A stretch of DNA of 64,000 nucleotides from Frankia nepalensis (GCF_016786325.1 NZ_JADWYU010000082.1:12428-76427), one strand, 5' to 3'; positions 1-9,646 are shown, numbered from the stretch's first letter. The notes: generated by a model from the sequence alone, not told the origin. A program made the numbers and translations.

Positions 1-33
1 GCCGGGGAAGCCGGCCGCGCGGCGCGGGGTTTG

Positions 34-2613
34 TCAGCTCTGCCGAGCAATCGTAGTGATTGTTCCGTTCGGGTCGATTCGGCGCAGTGAATCGTTGCCG
101 GTGTCGGCGACGTAGATCGCCCCGCTGGCGTCGATGGTGAAGCCCTCCGGGGCGTTGAACTGCGCCTGGGCGGCCGGGCCGCCGTCGCCGCTGTTGCCCT
201 CGGAGCCGGTGCCGGCGATCGTCGTGATGATCCCGTCCGGGGCCACCTTGCGGATCGTGTTGCTGCCGTAGTTGATGATGTAGACCGAGCCGTCCTGGCC
301 GAGCGCGGCGACCGGGATCGACAACGCCGCGTCGGTGGCCGGGCCCCCGTCGCCGGCGCGCCCCCGCTTGCCGTTGCCGGCGAAGGGGTGCAGAACGCCG
401 TCCGGCGTGATCCGCTGGACGGTGTCGGAGCCCAGGTTCGCGACGTAGAGGGTGCCGTCCGCGGCGAGCGCGACGGTGCTGGGGCCGTCGAGGTCGGCCG
501 ACGTCGCCGGGGTCGGCGTGCTGGTGTACCCCGCGTTGCCGGTGCCGGCGATCGTCGTGATGGTGCCGTCCGGGGTCACCTTGCGGATCCGCTCGTTCGC
601 GTAGTCGGCCAGGTAGAGGGTGCCGTCGGCGGCGGCCGTGAGGGACTCGACCCCGTTGATCTGCGCCTGGGCGGCCGGGCCGTTGTCGCCGGAGAAGCCG
701 GCCTCGCCGTTGCCGACGACCGTGGTGATCTTTCCGGTCGGGTCGATCTTCCGGACCCGGAAGTTGTTCACGTCCGGGACGTAGATGTTGCCGGCCGCGT
801 CCACGGCGACCCGGCCGGGGCCGTTCAGCCTGGCCTCGGTCGCGGGGCCGCCGTCGCCGGAGAACCCGCCGTCGTTGTCGGAGCTCGACGGGATGCCTGC
901 GACGGTGGTGACGGCGCCATCCTTTGTGATCTTGTGAATGACGTCGCGGCCGTAGCTGCTCACGTACAGCGAGCCGTCGTCGGCGATGGCCACCTTGTAG
1001 GGCGCCATGTTCGGGATTCGCAGGCCTTGCCCGGCGAAGCCGACGGCGCTCGCCGGCAGGGCCGCCGTGCGGTCGGGGTACAGCGAGGCCGCGTCATCCT
1101 GGTCGCCGCCACCGCCACCGCCGCCACTGCTCGCCGCGAGCGCGATCGCGGCGATCAGGCCGACGATGAGGACGAATACCAGCGCTCCCGCGATCCAGGT
1201 CGTGCGCGCCGACAGCCCGAACAGCCCGTTCTTGTCCGCCTGGTGGCGGGGCTGGGGCGGTGGCTGACGTGGTGCCTGTCGTGGTGGCTGTCGCGGCGGT
1301 TGGGGCTGCTGGGTCGGCCCGCCGCCCGTCCAACCGCCCGGGGGTGGCTGCCGGTAGCCGGGCGTCGCCAGCGGCGCGGATGGCGGCGTCGGGCCGAGCG
1401 TGCTTCCGGGCGCGGACCCCGACCAGCCGGTCGGGCTGCCCGTCGGGCCGCCGGCGAAGGGCCGGACGGGAGGAGCCACCGGCTGGCTGGGCATCGAGCG
1501 CCCCGCCACCGGCTGGCCCGGCGCGGGGGGACCGGGCATCGGCTGGAAGCCCGGGCCGCCCGGCATGCCTGGACGCGGCCCGTACGGCTGCCCGGACAGC
1601 GGCTGCGCGGGTGTGAAGCCGCCCGGGTAGCCGGGCCCGCCCGGCGGCGGGGTGCCGGGGCCTGGCGGGCGAAGCGGCTGGGCGGGCGGCACTCCGAACG
1701 GCGGGTTCGGGGTCGAGGAGGTGCCGTGCGCGGCCTCCCGAATCTCGTCGTCCACCCGGATCTTGACGTCGGACCGGGTGAGCCAGTTCGGCCCGAAGGC
1801 CTGCACGGCCGCGCGGGCAAGCTCGAGGGCGAACTCGGTGGCGTCGCCGTAGCGGGCCGTCGGGTCCTTCGTGAGCGCCCGCATGATGACGGCGGAGACC
1901 GGAGCGGGGACGTTGGTCAACCGCTCCGGCATGACGTTGAGGTGGTGGTGCGTGAGCGGCTGCACACCCATCGGCCGGCCGAACAGCGGCCGCTCGGCGA
2001 ACATCTCGTAGAGCACGCCGCCCAGCGCGTAGAGGTCCGTGGACGGGAACAGCCGGCTGCCGAGGATCTGCTCGGGCGCCATGTAGCGAGGCGTGCCGAG
2101 GATGGCGCTCGCGGTCGTCTCGGCGCCGTCGAAGATCTTGGCGATGCCGAAGTCGGTGACCTTCAGCAGCCCGGAGCCGTCGAACATGATGTTGTCGGGC
2201 TTCACGTCCCGGTGCAGCACGCCGGCGGCATGCGCGGTCGACAGCGCCGCCGCGGCCGCGATCCCGACCGAGCAGATGGTCTCCTGGTTGATCTTGCCAC
2301 CCTGGATGCGCTGCTTGAGCGTCCCGCCGGACAGCAGCTCCATCACCAGCAGGCAGGTGCCCTCGTGCTCGACGTAGTCGTGCACGCGGACGATGTGCGG
2401 GTGGTCGAGCTCGGCGAGCACCCGGGCCTCGGAGAGGAACCTGGCCCGCAGCTCGGGATCGTCGGAGGTATCGAGGAGAATCTTGATGGCGACCTTACGG
2501 CCGATGAGCCGGTGCTGGCCGGCGAGCACGAGCCCGTACCCGCCCTTACCGAGGTCGCCTTCGACCTGGTAGCCGGGGAGAGCCGCCTCCACCAGAGAAC
2601 GATCGATTAGCAA
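34..2613 (-). CDS. Membrane Ser/Thr protein kinase with extracellular NHL beta-propeller (PknD-like)
   Basis: Eukaryotic-type receptor kinase of 859 aa. The N-terminal kinase domain (about residues 15-280) has the glycine loop GKGGYG at 22-27, catalytic-strand VAIK with Lys44, HRDVKPDN near 134-141, DFG and APE, so it should be active. A long Pro/Gly/Gln-rich linker follows, then one membrane segment near 471-493 and six NHL-type repeats filling the C terminus, enough for one six-bladed propeller outside the cell. This is the layout of mycobacterial PknD, where the propeller is the sensor. I start at TTG 2613 (MLIDRSLVEAALPGY) because homology begins there; the frame runs on to 2952 but that extension is not protein-like. 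GTG at the Val8 codon is an alternative. Ligand and targets are unknown. Confidence 0.88.
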   Translation of the reverse strand: MLIDRSLVEAALPGYQVEGDLGKGGYGLVLAGQHRLIGRKVAIKILLDTSDDPELRARFLSEARVLAELDHPHIVRVHDYVEHEGTCLLVMELLSGGTLKQRIQGGKINQETICSVGIAAAAALSTAHAAGVLHRDVKPDNIMFDGSGLLKVTDFGIAKIFDGAETTASAILGTPRYMAPEQILGSRLFPSTDLYALGGVLYEMFAERPLFGRPMGVQPLTHHHLNVMPERLTNVPAPVSAVIMRALTKDPTARYGDATEFALELARAAVQAFGPNWLTRSDVKIRVDDEIREAAHGTSSTPNPPFGVPPAQPLRPPGPGTPPPGGPGYPGGFTPAQPLSGQPYGPRPGMPGGPGFQPMPGPPAPGQPVAGRSMPSQPVAPPVRPFAGGPTGSPTGWSGSAPGSTLGPTPPSAPLATPGYRQPPPGGWTGGGPTQQPQPPRQPPRQAPRQPPPQPRHQADKNGLFGLSARTTWIAGALVFVLIVGLIAAIALAASSGGGGGGGDQDDAASLYPDRTAALPASAVGFAGQGLRIPNMAPYKVAIADDGSLYVSSYGRDVIHKITKDGAVTTVAGIPSSSDNDGGFSGDGGPATEARLNGPGRVAVDAAGNIYVPDVNNFRVRKIDPTGKITTVVGNGEAGFSGDNGPAAQAQINGVESLTAAADGTLYLADYANERIRKVTPDGTITTIAGTGNAGYTSTPTPATSADLDGPSTVALAADGTLYVANLGSDTVQRITPDGVLHPFAGNGKRGRAGDGGPATDAALSIPVAALGQDGSVYIINYGSNTIRKVAPDGIITTIAGTGSEGNSGDGGPAAQAQFNAPEGFTIDASGAIYVADTGNDSLRRIDPNGTITTIARQS

Positions 2614-3089
2614 GGTCTGGTCCCGTTCGCCGCCGGCCGCGGTGCTGTACGAGGAAAAAAACAAGACGAGAAGGCCGCGCCCGGGCCGCAAACGCGCCCT
2701 TCGTCGTGTACCCGGCGATACTACGGCCTGGCACCCCCTGGATCGTGCCTGGCGAGGGGTAGATCGTGGTCGTCGGATGTGCGACATGGGGCGGCCGCTC
2801 GAAGGCGCGCTGAGCGCGCCGCTCGCGGCTCGCCGTCGGACGCTTCGCGCCCGACATGTGTGGTTGCGGGGTCGGTGTGGATGACTGGGGTCGATCCGGT
2901 CCTGGGGTTGGTGTGTTGCTGGGAGTGCTGAGCGCCGCTCGAGGTCCGCCATCGTGGCAACAGAGGGCCCATGCGGCCAGGGTCCGGTAGGTCCGTTCGG
3001 GGTGGCTGGGGAGCCGGCGGGGGCGTCCCATACAGACTGGCGGTAGCAGATCTCGACGAGCGGATCTGGAGCGGAAGGGCGGTCCCACG
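2614..3089. other. Intergenic region between divergent kinase and pgi
   Basis: A 476-base gene-free stretch between divergently transcribed genes, so it should hold both promoters. A short A-rich run lies at about 2655-2664 just upstream of the kinase start. Open frames here are Arg/Pro-rich and look like shadows. I see no convincing sigma-70 pair or operator. Confidence 0.5.
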
Positions 3090-4832
3090 ATGCCGGGTTC
3101 GATGCCGAACTCCGAGTCGTCCCACCTCGACGACGAGCCGGTAGTGATCACGGAGACTCCCGAATGGGCGGCGCTGCGCGGGCATCAGAAGCACCTGGCC
3201 GGCACCAGCCTGCGCGCGCTGTTCGCCGCTGACCCCGGCCGGGCCGAGGCCCTGTCCGCCGAGGCCGACGGGCTGTACCTGGACTACTCGAAGAACCTGC
3301 TGACCGCCGAGACCGTCCGGCTGCTGATCGCGCTCGCCGAGCGCGCCGGCCTGGCCGCGCGGATCGAGGCGATGTTCAACGGCGAGAAGATCAACACCAC
3401 CGAGCGCCGGGCCGTGCTGCACGTCGCGCTGCGGGCCCCCGAGGGCGAGCCCGTCCTGGTCGACGGCGGGGACGGCGTGCCCGTGGACGTCGTGCCCGAG
3501 GTGCACAGGGTGCTGGCGAAGATGTACGCCTTCGCCGACCGGGTCCGCTCCGGCGTGTGGACCGGCGCGACCGGCCAGCACATCCGAACCGTCGTGAACA
3601 TCGGCATCGGCGGTTCCGACCTTGGCCCCGCGATGGCCGCCGAGGCGCTGCGGACGTTCGCCGACCGGTCGATCGACTCCCGGTTCGTGTCCAACGTGGA
3701 CGGCTCGGACATCTGGGAGGCGACCCACGACCTGGACCCGGCCCGGACGCTGTTCATCGTCTCCTCGAAGACGTTCACGACGCTGGAGACGATCGCCAAC
3801 GCGAAGGCGGCCCGTCACTGGCTGGTCGCCGCCCTCGGCGAACAGGCCGTCCCGCATCACTTCGTGGCCGTCTCGACGAACGCCCAGAAGGTCGCCGAGT
3901 TCGGGATCGACACGGCGAACATGTTCGAGTTCTGGGACTGGGTCGGCGGCCGGTACTCGATGGACTCGGCGATCGGGCTCTCGCTGGCGGTCGCCATCGG
4001 GCCTGACAACTTCCGGAATCTGCTCGCCGGCTTCCACGCGATGGACGCACATTTCCGCACCGCGCCGCTGGACCGCAACCTCCCGGTCCTGCTCGGGCTG
4101 ATCGGCCTGTGGTACCGGGACTTCTTCGGCCTGCAGACGCACGCCGTGCTGCCGTACAGCCACTACCTGAGCCGCTTCCCGGCCTACCTGCAGCAGCTGG
4201 ACATGGAGAGCAACGGCAAGTCGGTGGACCGCGCCGGCCGGCCGGTGACGACCGCCACCGGGCCGATCGTGTGGGGCACCCCGGGCACCAACGGCCAGCA
4301 CGCGTACTACCAGTTGCTGCACCAGGGGACGACGGTCATCCCCGCCGACTTCATCGGCTTCGTCGCGCCGCCGCACGCCGCAGTCGGCGGTACGGGGGCC
4401 GCCGACCAGCATGTGCTGCTGATGGCGAACTTCTTCGCCCAGACCGAGGCGCTGGCGTTCGGGAAGACCGCCGAGGAGGTCGCGGCCGAAGGGGTCGCGC
4501 CCGAGTTGGTGCCGCACAAGGTCTTCACGGGCGACCGGCCGACGAACACCCTGCTCGCCCCGGAGCTGAGCCCGTTCATCCTTGGTCAGCTGATCGCGCT
4601 CTATGAGCACAAGGTCTTCACGCAGGGCACGATCTGGGGGATCAACAGCTTCGATCAGTGGGGCGTCGAGCTGGGCAAGGTGCTCGCCGGCCGGATCATC
4701 CCCGAGCTCGCCGCCGCGGACGAGCCGGAGCTCGGGCACGACGCCTCGACGAACGCCCTCATTCGTCGCTTCCGCGCCGGCTTCGGGACCGGCTCCGGAG
4801 CCATCGCCCCGGCGGGGGCGAGTCTGGCGTGA
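3090..4832 (+). CDS. pgi: Glucose-6-phosphate isomerase
   Basis: Interconverts glucose 6-phosphate and fructose 6-phosphate in the cytosol (glycolysis and gluconeogenesis). The 580-aa length is normal for the long bacterial form. Visible motifs: the sugar-phosphate-binding [10 protein letters not shown], first family signature around [13 protein letters not shown], catalytic-region MESNGKSV, and C-terminal signature [20 protein letters not shown] purine-rich ribosome site (GGAAGGGCGG) precedes ATG 3090; ATG 3102 is an in-frame alternative. It stands alone between a divergent kinase and a downstream STAS gene about 115 bases away. Identity is certain at family level. Confidence 0.97.
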   Translation: MPGSMPNSESSHLDDEPVVITETPEWAALRGHQKHLAGTSLRALFAADPGRAEALSAEADGLYLDYSKNLLTAETVRLLIALAERAGLAARIEAMFNGEKINTTERRAVLHVALRAPEGEPVLVDGGDGVPVDVVPEVHRVLAKMYAFADRVRSGVWTGATGQHIRTVVNIGIGGSDLGPAMAAEALRTFADRSIDSRFVSNVDGSDIWEATHDLDPARTLFIVSSKTFTTLETIANAKAARHWLVAALGEQAVPHHFVAVSTNAQKVAEFGIDTANMFEFWDWVGGRYSMDSAIGLSLAVAIGPDNFRNLLAGFHAMDAHFRTAPLDRNLPVLLGLIGLWYRDFFGLQTHAVLPYSHYLSRFPAYLQQLDMESNGKSVDRAGRPVTTATGPIVWGTPGTNGQHAYYQLLHQGTTVIPADFIGFVAPPHAAVGGTGAADQHVLLMANFFAQTEALAFGKTAEEVAAEGVAPELVPHKVFTGDRPTNTLLAPELSPFILGQLIALYEHKVFTQGTIWGINSFDQWGVELGKVLAGRIIPELAAADEPELGHDASTNALIRRFRAGFGTGSGAIAPAGASLA

Positions 4833-4948
4833 GCCCCGGATAGGCCCCGCGGTCGGCGCCGCGTTCCCCGAGCTGCCAGCGCATGTTACTCTCCGTAACC
4901 ATTCTGCGGCCCGGGGAGGGCGCCGGCCGCCAAAGGATCGGGGGCGTG

Positions 4949-5371
4949 ATGCGGGTCGACGGCGGGGCTCTGCGAATGTCGGTGCACCGCGACGCGGGAG
5001 AGGACGTGCTCCTCGAACTGGTCGGCGAGCTGGACGACGCCGGCCGGCGCTGCCTGCGCGACCAGATCGGAGAACTGCTCGGCCGCGGTGGCGGGACGGT
5101 GACGGTCGACGTGGGCGGCTTGCGCCAGATAGACATCCCGGCGCTTGCCGCGCTGCTGCGCGCCGACCTGCTGCTGCGCCGGGTGCACGGCACCCTGGAG
5201 ATCCGCGCGCCGACGCCGGCGTTCCTGGAGCTGGTCGCCGCGACCGGCCTGACAGACCGGCTCCGGATCGTCCCGGCCACCGGCTCGTCCGTGGCGTCCA
5301 CCGGCTCGCCCCCGGTGTCCGTGGCGGGCGTGGCGGGCGTGGCGGGGGTCGCGCCGGGCAGATCGGCCTGA
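4949..5371 (+). CDS. STAS-domain protein (anti-sigma factor antagonist-like)
   Basis: A 140-aa protein with one STAS domain over about residues 1-115: a beta strand LLELVGELD, the conserved helix turn TVDVGGLRQIDIPALAALL at the site where SpoIIAA-type proteins carry the phosphorylatable Ser/Thr, and a C-terminal helix region. The residue pair at that site reads Gln-Ile-Asp rather than the usual Asp-Ser-Ser/Thr, so phosphorylation by a partner kinase is doubtful. The C terminus has a VAG-repeat tail. I chose ATG 4949 (MRVDGGALRM) with GGATCGGGGG upstream; the frame opens at 4883. No anti-sigma kinase is adjacent, so the partner is unknown. Confidence 0.7.
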   Translation: MRVDGGALRMSVHRDAGEDVLLELVGELDDAGRRCLRDQIGELLGRGGGTVTVDVGGLRQIDIPALAALLRADLLLRRVHGTLEIRAPTPAFLELVAATGLTDRLRIVPATGSSVASTGSPPVSVAGVAGVAGVAPGRSA

Positions 5372-5713
5372 GGCCCTTCCCGCGCATCTTGACCGGGCCG
5401 CTGGAACGCCGATCCGCGCACACATCCGACGATCACCAGCCCGTGGGAGGCATGGCAGCTTCCTTGATCGTTAGATGTGTGCGCCATCCAGCGATTTCTG
5501 CCCGTTTCGTCCCTGAACATCGCACAGATCTGGTGATCTACCGGGGAGGGTGGGGCGGGGCAGGTAGAAGATCGCTGATTGTGCGCGCGGATCGGCGGTC
5601 CAGGGCCCGCCGAACATGATCCACAGTGAGCGGCCTGGTCCGAACCTTCGGCCCGCGCCGTCCATCGCCATGGCCGCGCCCTCGGCGCGGCGCCGTCTCG
5701 ACCCGCCGACGCT
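5372..5713. other. Convergent intergenic region with nested inverted repeats
   Basis: Non-coding stretch between the ends of the STAS gene and the small membrane gene. It contains an 18-bp inverted repeat (arms 5407-5424 and 5580-5597, 17 of 18 matching) that encloses a second perfect 9-bp pair, GATCACCAG at 5431-5439 and CTGGTGATC at 5530-5538. This could fold as one long arm structure in RNA or mark a small mobile remnant. No open frame here looks real. Confidence 0.55.
5407..5597. repeat. Nested inverted repeat element
   Basis: Outer arms 5407-5424 and 5580-5597 (one mismatch in 18) and inner arms 5431-5439 and 5530-5538 (perfect) are collinear, so both can pair at once. The element fills most of the convergent gap. 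No target-site duplication was identified at its edges. Confidence 0.55.
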
Positions 5714-6097
5714 TCAGAGGTGATCCGCGGCGGCCGCGCCGGCCTCGGCCGCCCGGGGTGCCGAGGCGGCGAATCCGGTCGGCCCGGTGGCGAATCCGGT
5801 CGGCCCGGTGACGTGGGCCGCGGTGGCGTGGGTGGCGGTGACGAGGCGGAGGGTGGGGCGCCCATCGGCGGCGCCGAGGAGTTCCCGGCCGCCGCTCGCG
5901 GTCGCCGGCGCGGCCGGCGTCGAGGGTGTCTGGGCGCCGCCGTCTCCACCGGCGCCGGATACGCCGCGCGTGAGGCGCAGCGTCGACCGGCCCGGGCCGG
6001 TCATCCATCGCTCGACGACGCCCATTGCCAGCATGACCATCATCATCAGCAACGGGAACCCGATCACCGCCGCGGCGGCCGGCGCGGTTATTTCCAC
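5714..6097 (-). CDS. Small membrane protein, unknown function
   Basis: A 127-aa protein with an N-terminal hydrophobic segment (about residues 8-27, containing VIGFPLLMMMVMLAMGV) and a hydrophilic Ala/Gly/Thr-rich tail. GTG 6097 is preceded by AGGGGG at good distance, which supports the start. The tail contains a 21-base direct duplication giving GPTGFATGPTGFA. The methionine-rich membrane segment resembles small actinobacterial proteins of the DUF6191 kind, but I am not sure of that assignment. It is divergent from the Pro-rich gene to the right. Confidence 0.55.
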   Translation of the reverse strand: MEITAPAAAAVIGFPLLMMMVMLAMGVVERWMTGPGRSTLRLTRGVSGAGGDGGAQTPSTPAAPATASGGRELLGAADGRPTLRLVTATHATAAHVTGPTGFATGPTGFAASAPRAAEAGAAAADHL

Positions 6098-6546
6098 CTG
6101 AACACCCCCTGATGCCGAAGGCTGATACCGGAAGGAAGGCGCGCGATCGTCGCGGCGGGCCCGGACCGCGTCGAGGCACCCTATTGGTTCAGCTACCCAC
6201 CGTGTTCACTATGTCACCTGACGCTGTCGTTCTCACCCATGCCGGGGGGCGCCGTCCCGCTGGTTCCGTTGGACTGACTCCCCCGAGTTCGGTGGTCCGA
6301 ACCAGGTCCGAGCCGGAATCGTCAGAGATCCCGGCGTCCAAGGAGATCGTTGTGCCAGGGGCGCCTTGCCGGTGGTGTGCGGCGCCGCGTCCACGCTCTC
6401 ACCGTCGTGGCGGCTCGGCAGCGCGACCGCGCGGCCTATCCGGAACCGCCCAACCCGTCCGGGACACGCGAATCGTCAGCGGATACGTCATCCGGGTGGT
6501 CCGGGTGGCGGGCTGCCGGACGGCGGCGTCGTACCCTGCCCTCACC
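6098..6546. other. Intergenic region upstream of the Pro-rich protein gene
   Basis: The downstream frame stays open from 6112, but its translation here is Arg-rich and lacks protein-like features, and the Pro-rich protein most likely starts at ATG 6547. The stretch should contain the two divergent promoters; I could not assign them. Confidence 0.45.
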
Positions 6547-8403
6547 ATGTCTGCGTCGTCGTTCGGCTCGTACGAGGGCCAAACCCCGTATGAGTACGGG
6601 CGCGACCACCGTTACTCGCCTCCCGTGAACGACCCCGCCGGGCCGTCGGAGCGTTGGGCGGCGGACGACGCCGCCTATCCCGACGCCGCCTATCCCGACG
6701 CCGCCTACCCCGACGCGGCCTACCCGGAGGCCGCCTACCCCGGCGTCGCCTACCCCGACGGGGGCGCGCCGGTGGCCGAGTGGCGGAGCTCGGTGGGGCC
6801 CTCGCAGGGTGGCTCCTGGACCTCCCCGGTCGGCGACGTCGATCGGGGAGCGACCCCGGGTCCGGGGGGAGGCTTCGGCCCGTCGTTCCCGCCCGTCCCG
6901 TCGCCGTACCCACTCCCGCGTCCGCCCGCGCCGGAACCCGGGGGGCCGGCGGGTCACCCAGACGGTCCCGCCCGCCCGCTCCCGCCGGCCGCGCCGCCGC
7001 TGGCGCCCGAGCCGCCGTGGCCCGCGCCGCCGGCCGTGGCGTCGTCGGCGCGGGTGGAGGCGGCCGTGTACTCGGCGCCTCCTCCGCCGTCCTACTCGCC
7101 GCCGCCCTACCCACCGCCTCCCGCCTACTCGCCGCCGCTGGCGCCGTACGCGCCGACGGAGCCGTACATCGTCGGCGCGGTCCCGGCGGCACCCGCGCCG
7201 GCCGCGTTCCTGCCTGGCGGGGCCGCCGGCGACGCCTTGACGACGGCCGCCGCCGGGCCGTACCCGACGCTGCCCGCCGTGTCGCCGCCGGCGGTTTCGC
7301 TGCCGGCCGGCGCGTTCGCGCCCGCGTCGGTCCCGGTGCCGGCCGGGAACACCGGCGTCGGCCTGACCGCGCTCGACGACGGCTCGATCGGCGTCGAAGC
7401 CGCCGCGCGCACGCTCGGCCAGAGGCACCCCGCCGCGCCGCCGTACCCGGCCCCCTCCTCACCCCCGCCGTACCCGGCTCCCTTCCCACCCCCGCCGCCC
7501 GCCGGGCCGCCACCCGTGCCCAAGCCGGCGTCGGCCTGGGACGTGATGGTCGACGCCGTGCCGGCGGGCGGCGGCGTCTTCACGGGTGACGTGTCGGTTG
7601 GCGGTGGGTCGGCGGCCGGTGCGTCGGTGGGCGGCGTGTCGGTGGATGGCGTCTCGGTGGACCAAAGGCAGGCCTCGGCCGGGGTCCCGGCGACGCGGGA
7701 GGCACCGACAGGGATCGACCCCACCGGGCCCGCCCACGCCGCGGCGCCCGTGGACGCCACCGCGTTCGTCGGCGCGTCCGGCCCGGTGGATGCCCCCTGG
7801 CTCGTCGACAGCCCCGGGCTCCCCGCCGTGCCCGGTGGCTCGGCCGTGACGGTCGGGCCGATGGTCGTGGACGCGCAGTGGGCCTCGCCGTCGCCCGGGG
7901 CCTCGCCGTCACCCGAGTCATCGCCGCGGCCGGGGTCATCGCCGCCGGCCGGGCCGCTCCTGCCCGCGCCCGGCGGGACGCCGGCGGAGCCGCGGTCGCT
8001 GCCGGCGCTGCTGGCCGAGCTGGCGGCGATGGCGGCGGCCATCGCCACGGGAGCGCCGGCGACCGGAACGGACATCAACGTGTCCGCCGGGGCTACCGGT
8101 CCGATGCCGTTGGCCCCTTACCGAAGCCCGCGTCGGGCCAGTAGGGAGGATGTCGCCGCCCGGTACACGATCGTCCGCGAACAGGTCGACTACGCGCTGG
8201 CGGAGATCGCGCTCGCCAGGGCCGCCTTCCGGCGTGCCCGCGAGGACGAGGGTTTGGGCTGGCCATATCGAGACACGGAGCTGGACCTGCTGCGCCGTCC
8301 CCGGGTGGCGCACGCCCTCGCCTGCGAGCTGGCCGGCGTCGAGCGGCTGCGCGTCTGGGCCCAGGAGCTCTACTGGCTCCAGGAGCAGAACAGGGGTTTC
8401 TGA
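6547..8403 (+). CDS. Long proline-rich protein with a conserved-looking C-terminal helical segment
   Basis: A 618-aa protein, most of it Pro/Ala/Gly-rich and probably disordered. Residues about 38-75 are a run of Ala-Tyr-Pro-Asp/Glu repeats encoded by about six to seven 15-base units. A proline-tyrosine-rich part follows (SPPPYPPPPAYSPP). Only the last 100 or so residues look folded: an acidic/arginine helical segment beginning near SREDVAARYTIVREQVDYAL and ending in RVWAQELYWLQEQNRGF. No signal peptide or membrane segment is seen, so it is probably cytoplasmic. The start at ATG 6547 (MSASSFGSYEGQ) is chosen because sequence character changes there. Function unknown. Confidence 0.6.
   Translation: MSASSFGSYEGQTPYEYGRDHRYSPPVNDPAGPSERWAADDAAYPDAAYPDAAYPDAAYPEAAYPGVAYPDGGAPVAEWRSSVGPSQGGSWTSPVGDVDRGATPGPGGGFGPSFPPVPSPYPLPRPPAPEPGGPAGHPDGPARPLPPAAPPLAPEPPWPAPPAVASSARVEAAVYSAPPPPSYSPPPYPPPPAYSPPLAPYAPTEPYIVGAVPAAPAPAAFLPGGAAGDALTTAAAGPYPTLPAVSPPAVSLPAGAFAPASVPVPAGNTGVGLTALDDGSIGVEAAARTLGQRHPAAPPYPAPSSPPPYPAPFPPPPPAGPPPVPKPASAWDVMVDAVPAGGGVFTGDVSVGGGSAAGASVGGVSVDGVSVDQRQASAGVPATREAPTGIDPTGPAHAAAPVDATAFVGASGPVDAPWLVDSPGLPAVPGGSAVTVGPMVVDAQWASPSPGASPSPESSPRPGSSPPAGPLLPAPGGTPAEPRSLPALLAELAAMAAAIATGAPATGTDINVSAGATGPMPLAPYRSPRRASREDVAARYTIVREQVDYALAEIALARAAFRRAREDEGLGWPYRDTELDLLRRPRVAHALACELAGVERLRVWAQELYWLQEQNRGF
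6668..6761 (+). repeat. 15-bp in-frame tandem repeat (AYPDA-type)
   Basis: About six to seven units of a GCCGCCTAYCCCGAC-like 15-mer inside the Pro-rich gene, translating to Ala-Tyr-Pro-Asp/Glu-Ala repeats. Units differ mostly at third codon positions, so protein sequence is better conserved than DNA. Confidence 0.85.
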
Positions 8404-8417
8404 GCCCGGCCTGGCGG

Positions 8418-8467
8418 CCGGCGCGGCGCCGAGACCCTGGGGACCCAGGAGACCCGGCGCGGCGCCG
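8418..8467. terminator. Candidate bidirectional terminator between convergent genes
   Basis: Between the two converging stop codons lies a perfect CCTGG/CCAGG hairpin (8436-8440 with 8445-8449) flanked by two identical 14-mers CCGGCGCGGCGCCG (8418-8431 and 8454-8467), each of which can itself fold. No U-tract follows, as is usual in this GC range. Confidence 0.5.
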
Positions 8468-8476
8468 GACCGGCGA

Positions 8477-9646
8477 TCAGCTTCCGGAGCAGGTGACGTT
8501 GGACAGGCCCTTGGCGGCGCCGGTCACCTGGTTGTCGCATCCGACGACATTGCCGGTCTCGTCGGCCTTGTGGATGTAGACACCGAAGCCCTCACCGTTC
8601 ACGGTCAGGGTGTTGGCGCGGATGATGTTCTTGCGGCCCCAGCCGTCCTCGACCACGTGAGTCTGGATGCCGTCCGTGACGGTGCCGCCGTCCTGGGTGC
8701 CGACGTTCTTCTCCACCAGCCAGCCGTTGCCCTTGACGTCGATCCAGGAGTCGGTGGCGACCATCGCGTCGCCGCTGAGCTTGTTGCCGCTGACGATCCC
8801 GCCCTCGGTTCCTTCCTTGATGTCGATGTTCTCCGAGGTCGTACCGGCGATGTCGTTGCCGATCACCGAGTTGCGGTCGCTGCGGTCGGGCTCGCAGTTG
8901 GTGTACTCGCACCAGTTGCTGGTGGCGCTGCCGATGTAGATGCCCTCGCCGAACTTCTCGGACCGGTTGCCGGTGTCGCGGATGACGTTCCCGACGACCA
9001 GGTTGTCGCTGCTGCCGGTGCGCAGGTGGATCGCCTCGTCCCCGGTGGCGCTGACGTGCAGCGAGGCGATGACCGAGTGGTTGACGGAGTCGGCCATGAC
9101 GCCCTTTTGGCCGTTACGCACGCTGAAGCCGACCACTCGCACCCAGGACACCTTCTCCAGGTGCAGGAGGTACTTGGCGTCGTCCTCGCCGTCGATGACG
9201 GCCTCCGGAGTGCCGCATACCCAGATCGGGCTCGGCTCCGTTCCCGACTTTGTGATCTTGAAATCGCCGGTGTAGCGACCCGGAGCCATCCGGATGATGT
9301 CTCCCGGTTCCGCCGCCGCCAGGGCGGCGGTCAGGTCGCCGGCGTTGCGCACGGTGATGCCGCCACCCTCCGGGCACGTGACCTGGCCCCCGGCCGGGGC
9401 GACCGGGCCGGAGCCGGCGGCTCCGGTGCTCGTGTCGCCGCCGCCCGACCCCCCCAGGGCATCCGGGTTCAGGGAGGCCGGCGGGATCGAGGCGAACTCG
9501 ATCGGTTCGTCGTCACCTCCGCCACAGGCGCCGGCGGTGAGCGCGATGGCGGCGAACAGGGCGGCCATCCGCCCGCGGCCGGCGCGGGCCCCGGTGGACG
9601 GTGGACTGGGCGGCGTGCGCCATGACGACGTGGACACGCCGTTCAC
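8477..9646 (-). CDS. Secreted beta-helix lipoprotein, polysaccharide lyase-like
   Basis: A 389-aa lipoprotein. The signal peptide ends in the lipobox LTAGAC, giving a lipid-anchored extracellular protein. The mature part is a right-handed parallel beta-helix: the early motif PGDIIRMAPGRYTGDFKI is the first coil typical of PL6-like and pectate-lyase-like proteins, followed by many GI/NV-type coils and two Cys pairs. The start is GTG 9646, six bases after a perfect AAGGAG; the frame opens at 9676. The likely role is binding, cleaving or remodelling an acidic polysaccharide, inferred from fold and neighbours (HAS-like synthase, Ugd, PL14-like lyase). Catalytic residues cannot be assigned by eye. 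Confidence 0.75.
   Translation of the reverse strand: MNGVSTSSWRTPPSPPSTGARAGRGRMAALFAAIALTAGACGGGDDEPIEFASIPPASLNPDALGGSGGGDTSTGAAGSGPVAPAGGQVTCPEGGGITVRNAGDLTAALAAAEPGDIIRMAPGRYTGDFKITKSGTEPSPIWVCGTPEAVIDGEDDAKYLLHLEKVSWVRVVGFSVRNGQKGVMADSVNHSVIASLHVSATGDEAIHLRTGSSDNLVVGNVIRDTGNRSEKFGEGIYIGSATSNWCEYTNCEPDRSDRNSVIGNDIAGTTSENIDIKEGTEGGIVSGNKLSGDAMVATDSWIDVKGNGWLVEKNVGTQDGGTVTDGIQTHVVEDGWGRKNIIRANTLTVNGEGFGVYIHKADETGNVVGCDNQVTGAAKGLSNVTCSGS

Noticed and set aside
2721-5423. 900-aa minus-strand open frame across pgi and the STAS gene
   Set aside because: It is the antisense shadow of pgi; composition is Arg/Gly/Val-rich without domains.
6112-6546. Upstream extension of the Pro-rich gene
   Set aside because: Translation before 6547 is basic and irregular, and the frame is open simply because of high GC.
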